Shown here piece after piece: positions 6,620 through 6,967 of a stretch of DNA of 6,967 nucleotides. Within the stretch, counting starts at the first letter, position 1. Every line of letters begins with the position of its first letter. The notes below the pieces were generated by a model, which was given only the letters and a program-made list of their open reading frames with translations, was not told the DNA's origin and ran no database searches. The position numbers and the translations under genes were made by a program. The DNA is taken from positions 1 through 6,967 of the forward strand of contig JABGRG010000151.1 in NCBI GenBank assembly GCA_018648445.1, read 5' to 3'. This stretch comes from Rhodospirillales bacterium. GTDB lineage: Bacteria > Pseudomonadota > Alphaproteobacteria > Rhodospirillales_A > JACZKS01.

Positions 6620-6928
6620 ATGACCATCGTCTGGCGGGACCAGCTTAGCGTCGGGCACGACGCAATAGACGAAGACCACAGGCAACTCGTAAATCTGCTC
6701 AACGGATTCGAATGGGCGAGCGCAGGCGACATTCAACTAGACATCCTTGATCGCATTCTCGACGACCTAGAGGATTTTTCCATAGAACATTTCGAACGCG
6801 AAGAGCGGGCCCAGATTTCCGTCGGCTTTCCTTTCCATGACGCCCATCGCCAAGCGCATATCGAGCAAATCGAGCAGTTGAGAGCCGCGCGCGAACGCTT
6901 TGCGTCGCTGGATGTCAATCGGCATTGA
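6620..6928 (+). pseudogene. Bacteriohemerythrin, 3' end lost, probably interrupted by an insertion sequence
   Basis: The 102-codon frame begins like bacteriohemerythrins (VWRDQLSVGHDAIDEDHRQLVNLLN), four-helix-bundle proteins that bind O2 at a di-iron centre. Five of the usual seven iron ligands are present: H20 in IDEDH, H57 and E61 in EHFEREE, and H76 and H80 in HDAHRQAH. The final helix, which normally carries 'WLxxHIxxxD' with the last His and Asp ligands, is missing. Family members are usually about 130 residues or more. The native sequence seems to stop near residue 98 (base 6913), and the last codons (VNRH, then TGA) lie in what looks like the end of an insertion sequence. The remnant should not form a complete iron site. 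ATG 6620 has only a weak ribosome site; TATGAT (6566-6571) is a possible -10. A functional short variant is less likely. Confidence 0.8.
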
Positions 6929-6967
6929 ACTTTGACCCCCTATCGGCGTCCAATATTGACCCCCCTT
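6913..6967. mobile_element. End of an IS21-like insertion sequence, continuing beyond the window
   Basis: From about TG at 6913 the sequence stops resembling hemerythrin and shows two tandem copies of a motif ending TTGACCCCC. As I recall the family, IS21 elements begin with TG, end with CA and have repeated transposase-binding motifs at their ends, often with TTGACCC-like cores. No transposase (IstA/IstB) gene lies in the window, so family and orientation are inferred from the terminus only. The exact boundary could differ by a few bases. Confidence 0.6.
6918..6964 (+). repeat. Two 23-base imperfect direct repeats in the IS end
   Basis: Copies at 6918-6940 and 6942-6964 both begin ATCGGC and end TTGACCCCC. 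They match at 18 of 23 positions by eye and have a 24-base period. This is the pattern expected of terminal transposase-binding repeats. A third copy could lie beyond the edge. Confidence 0.75.

Noticed and set aside
1..6967. Defence island, toxin-antitoxin pair or other undescribed multi-gene system
   Set aside because: Most genes are single housekeeping genes in alternating orientation. No nuclease, helicase, CRISPR repeat or paired small operon was seen.

Overview
This window looks like a chromosomal segment of an alphaproteobacterium, with a Rhodospirillales-like lineage the best guess. The reasons are the fused IspD-IspF enzyme, moderately high G+C with typical proteobacterial codon use, AGGAG-type ribosome binding sites and σ70-like promoters. 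The genus cannot be read from the sequence.

Layout from left to right: (1) the 5' 241 codons of a multi-spanning CcsA/YpjD-HemX-like cytochrome c assembly protein, minus strand, leaving the window at base 1; (2) ispDF on plus, making the bifunctional isoprenoid (MEP pathway) enzyme; (3) cutA on minus; (4) an 82-residue unrecognised protein on plus; (5) a 117-residue unrecognised, mostly helical protein on minus; (6) an oxygen-dependent, HemY-type protoporphyrinogen oxidase on plus; (7) a 354-residue unrecognised soluble protein on minus; (8) a 344-base gene-free, A-tract-rich gap; (9) dtd, D-aminoacyl-tRNA deacylase, on plus; (10) the front part of a bacteriohemerythrin gene on plus, apparently cut off by (11) the end of an IS21-like insertion sequence that continues past the right edge.

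The first eight genes alternate strictly in orientation (- + - + - + - +), so almost every gene is its own transcription unit. The three convergent pairs have gaps of only 22, 9 and 10 bases with no convincing terminator hairpins. The genes do not form one pathway: they cover isoprenoid synthesis, metal tolerance, heme synthesis, cytochrome assembly and translation quality control.

I do not see a defence system, CRISPR array, RNA gene or obvious new multi-gene system. The items most worth a second look are the interrupted hemerythrin with its repeated IS end, the unrecognised 354-residue protein with its A-rich upstream gap, and the two small unrecognised proteins encoded end to end.
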